A stretch of DNA of 5,943 nucleotides from Clostridiales bacterium UBA4362 (lineage in GTDB: Bacteria > Bacillota > Clostridia > TANB77 > CAG-508). The stretch spans positions 1 to 5,943 of the forward strand of contig DGSM01000031.1 of assembly GCA_002393975.1 (NCBI GenBank), read 5' to 3'. The notes beneath the pieces were generated by a model. The model was not told the origin of the DNA. It did not search any database and was given only the letters and a program-made list of their open reading frames with translations. The first letter of the stretch is position 1. Each line of letters starts with the position of its first letter. The position numbers were made by a program, and so were the translations under genes. Of this stretch, positions 5,342 through 5,943 are shown one piece after another.

Positions 5342-5943
5342 TTAATCGAAGAGTTCGTGGTAGAGAGTAGCTGTATATTCAGCATACTCCATCCGCTGTT
5401 CTATAGCTCCACTACATACTTCGTAGTTTGCACGCCACCTGTCGGCACTTGATGAGGCACTCGTGTCAATTCTACAATTTTCGATGGTATTGGAATAGTA
5501 TCCAGCATCTGAACTGTGAAGAGCGGCACGAAGTTGCCAAACGAATAACTCGCATTTTTCGTCAAGGCTTAATCCAGAAAAATCCTGGAACCTGGAATAG
5601 TGCGATACGCCATTTTCCTCAAGATATTCCGAAATTCTAGGCCACCTGTCAGAATAGTCCCACTGGAATATTCCAAAGTGAGAACCATTATCAGCATCTA
5701 AAACGAATTTGCACTCGCTATAGACATTGCCAATAAGACCTGCGGCACCTTCAATGGTAAAACCTTCTTCAAGAGTAAGATACCTCATCCCGTACATGGC
5801 GAGAATCGGATCATAATCAGGAAGAAGCCCCATTTGATCGGCTATTTCTTGAGAATGCACAAATATATTGTCGTGAATTTGATTTTCTGCTTCAAGCTTT
5901 GCAAGCCTTTCGGCTTCAGCTTGAGCGGCAGCTTCTTCTTGTA
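5342..5943 (-). CDS. Phage-tail-lysozyme-like peptidoglycan hydrolase, C-terminal part (cut by window edge)
   Basis: Only the last 199 codons are in the window; the frame is open to the edge, so the GTG at 5860 is internal rather than a start. The first 20 or so visible residues are Ala/Glu/Lys-rich (EEAAAQAEAERLAKLEAEN), a probable coiled coil or linker. Then comes a lysozyme-like domain: FTIEGAAGLIGNVYSECKF with the likely catalytic Glu (fragment residue 76), SHFGIFQWDYSDRW (GIFQW at 90-94), a helix ELFVWQLRAAL, and a C-terminal block with SASSSADRWRANYEVC and EQRMEYAEYTATLYHELF. These are the landmarks of the phage tail lysozyme family (Phage_lysozyme2 type), which cuts the glycan backbone of peptidoglycan. 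The visible part ends the protein, so the domain is C-terminal; a secretion signal or tail domain would lie outside the window. It is the most GC-rich gene here (52% in 5401-5460). It could be a phage or element-borne enzyme or a host wall hydrolase. Confidence 0.8.
   Translation of the reverse strand, partial: QEEAAAQAEAERLAKLEAENQIHDNIFVHSQEIADQMGLLPDYDPILAMYGMRYLTLEEGFTIEGAAGLIGNVYSECKFVLDADNGSHFGIFQWDYSDRWPRISEYLEENGVSHYSRFQDFSGLSLDEKCELFVWQLRAALHSSDAGYYSNTIENCRIDTSASSSADRWRANYEVCSGAIEQRMEYAEYTATLYHELFD

Noticed and set aside
10..5943. Reassigned TGA codon (Mollicutes or Gracilibacteria type code)
   Set aside because: None of the seven main genes uses TGA as a stop, which made me look, but Trp is TGG throughout and no gene is interrupted by TGA. 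TAA/TAG preference is normal at this GC.
10..5943. The window as an intact prophage
   Set aside because: Only the lysozyme-like domain suggests phage; no capsid, portal, terminase, tail or integrase gene is visible, and the genes are single units on both strands rather than a long late operon.

Overview
This is AT-rich bacterial DNA with strong AGGAGG-type ribosome binding sites, TATAAT-type (often extended -10) promoters and hairpin/T-run terminators. That points to a low-GC Firmicute or related Bacilli, or an element living in one. The standard code fits: tryptophans are TGG and none of the seven genes is broken by TGA. I cannot name the organism. No tRNA, rRNA, CRISPR array, transposase or integrase is visible.

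Layout. (1) 10-1176, minus: unrecognised 388-aa gene read from a good promoter and a GTG start. (2) Divergent from it, 1350-1727, plus: a 125-aa unknown, followed by an almost pure A/T 3' tract and a hairpin that looks like a terminator in both directions. (3) 1891-2343, minus: a 150-aa unknown converging on that hairpin. (4) 2344-2595: a low-GC spacer with a possible short coding remnant and a minus-strand terminator. (5) 2596-3432, minus: a 278-aa Cys-cluster protein with an unusual leader of about 135 nt that holds a TTG-start upstream ORF and potential RNA structure. (6) Divergent from it, 3662-5141, plus: a two-gene operon of a DUF402-family phosphatase-like protein and a DHH/DHHA2 phosphoesterase related to family II pyrophosphatases but with changed metal-ligand positions. 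(7) A second A-rich tract and bidirectional hairpin. (8) 5342-5943, minus, running off the edge: the C-terminal part of a protein with a phage-tail-lysozyme-like domain behind an Ala/Glu-rich probable coiled coil.

The clearest overall pattern is that the two strands carry two kinds of gene. Plus-strand genes are very AT-rich (17-33% GC in 60-base lines I counted, AGA arginines, A/T-ending codons). Minus-strand genes are markedly richer (38-52% in counted lines, many ATC, TTC and CGT codons). The two convergent junctions share one geometry: plus-gene stop, 119-154 nt A-rich tract, hairpin, T-run, exactly 4 nt, minus-gene stop. This suggests a mosaic of two gene populations, perhaps acquired genes set in a low-GC background. 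The only pair with a readable joint role is the phosphate-ester operon (DUF402 plus DHH), which suggests nucleotide or pyrophosphate-type chemistry in the cytoplasm.
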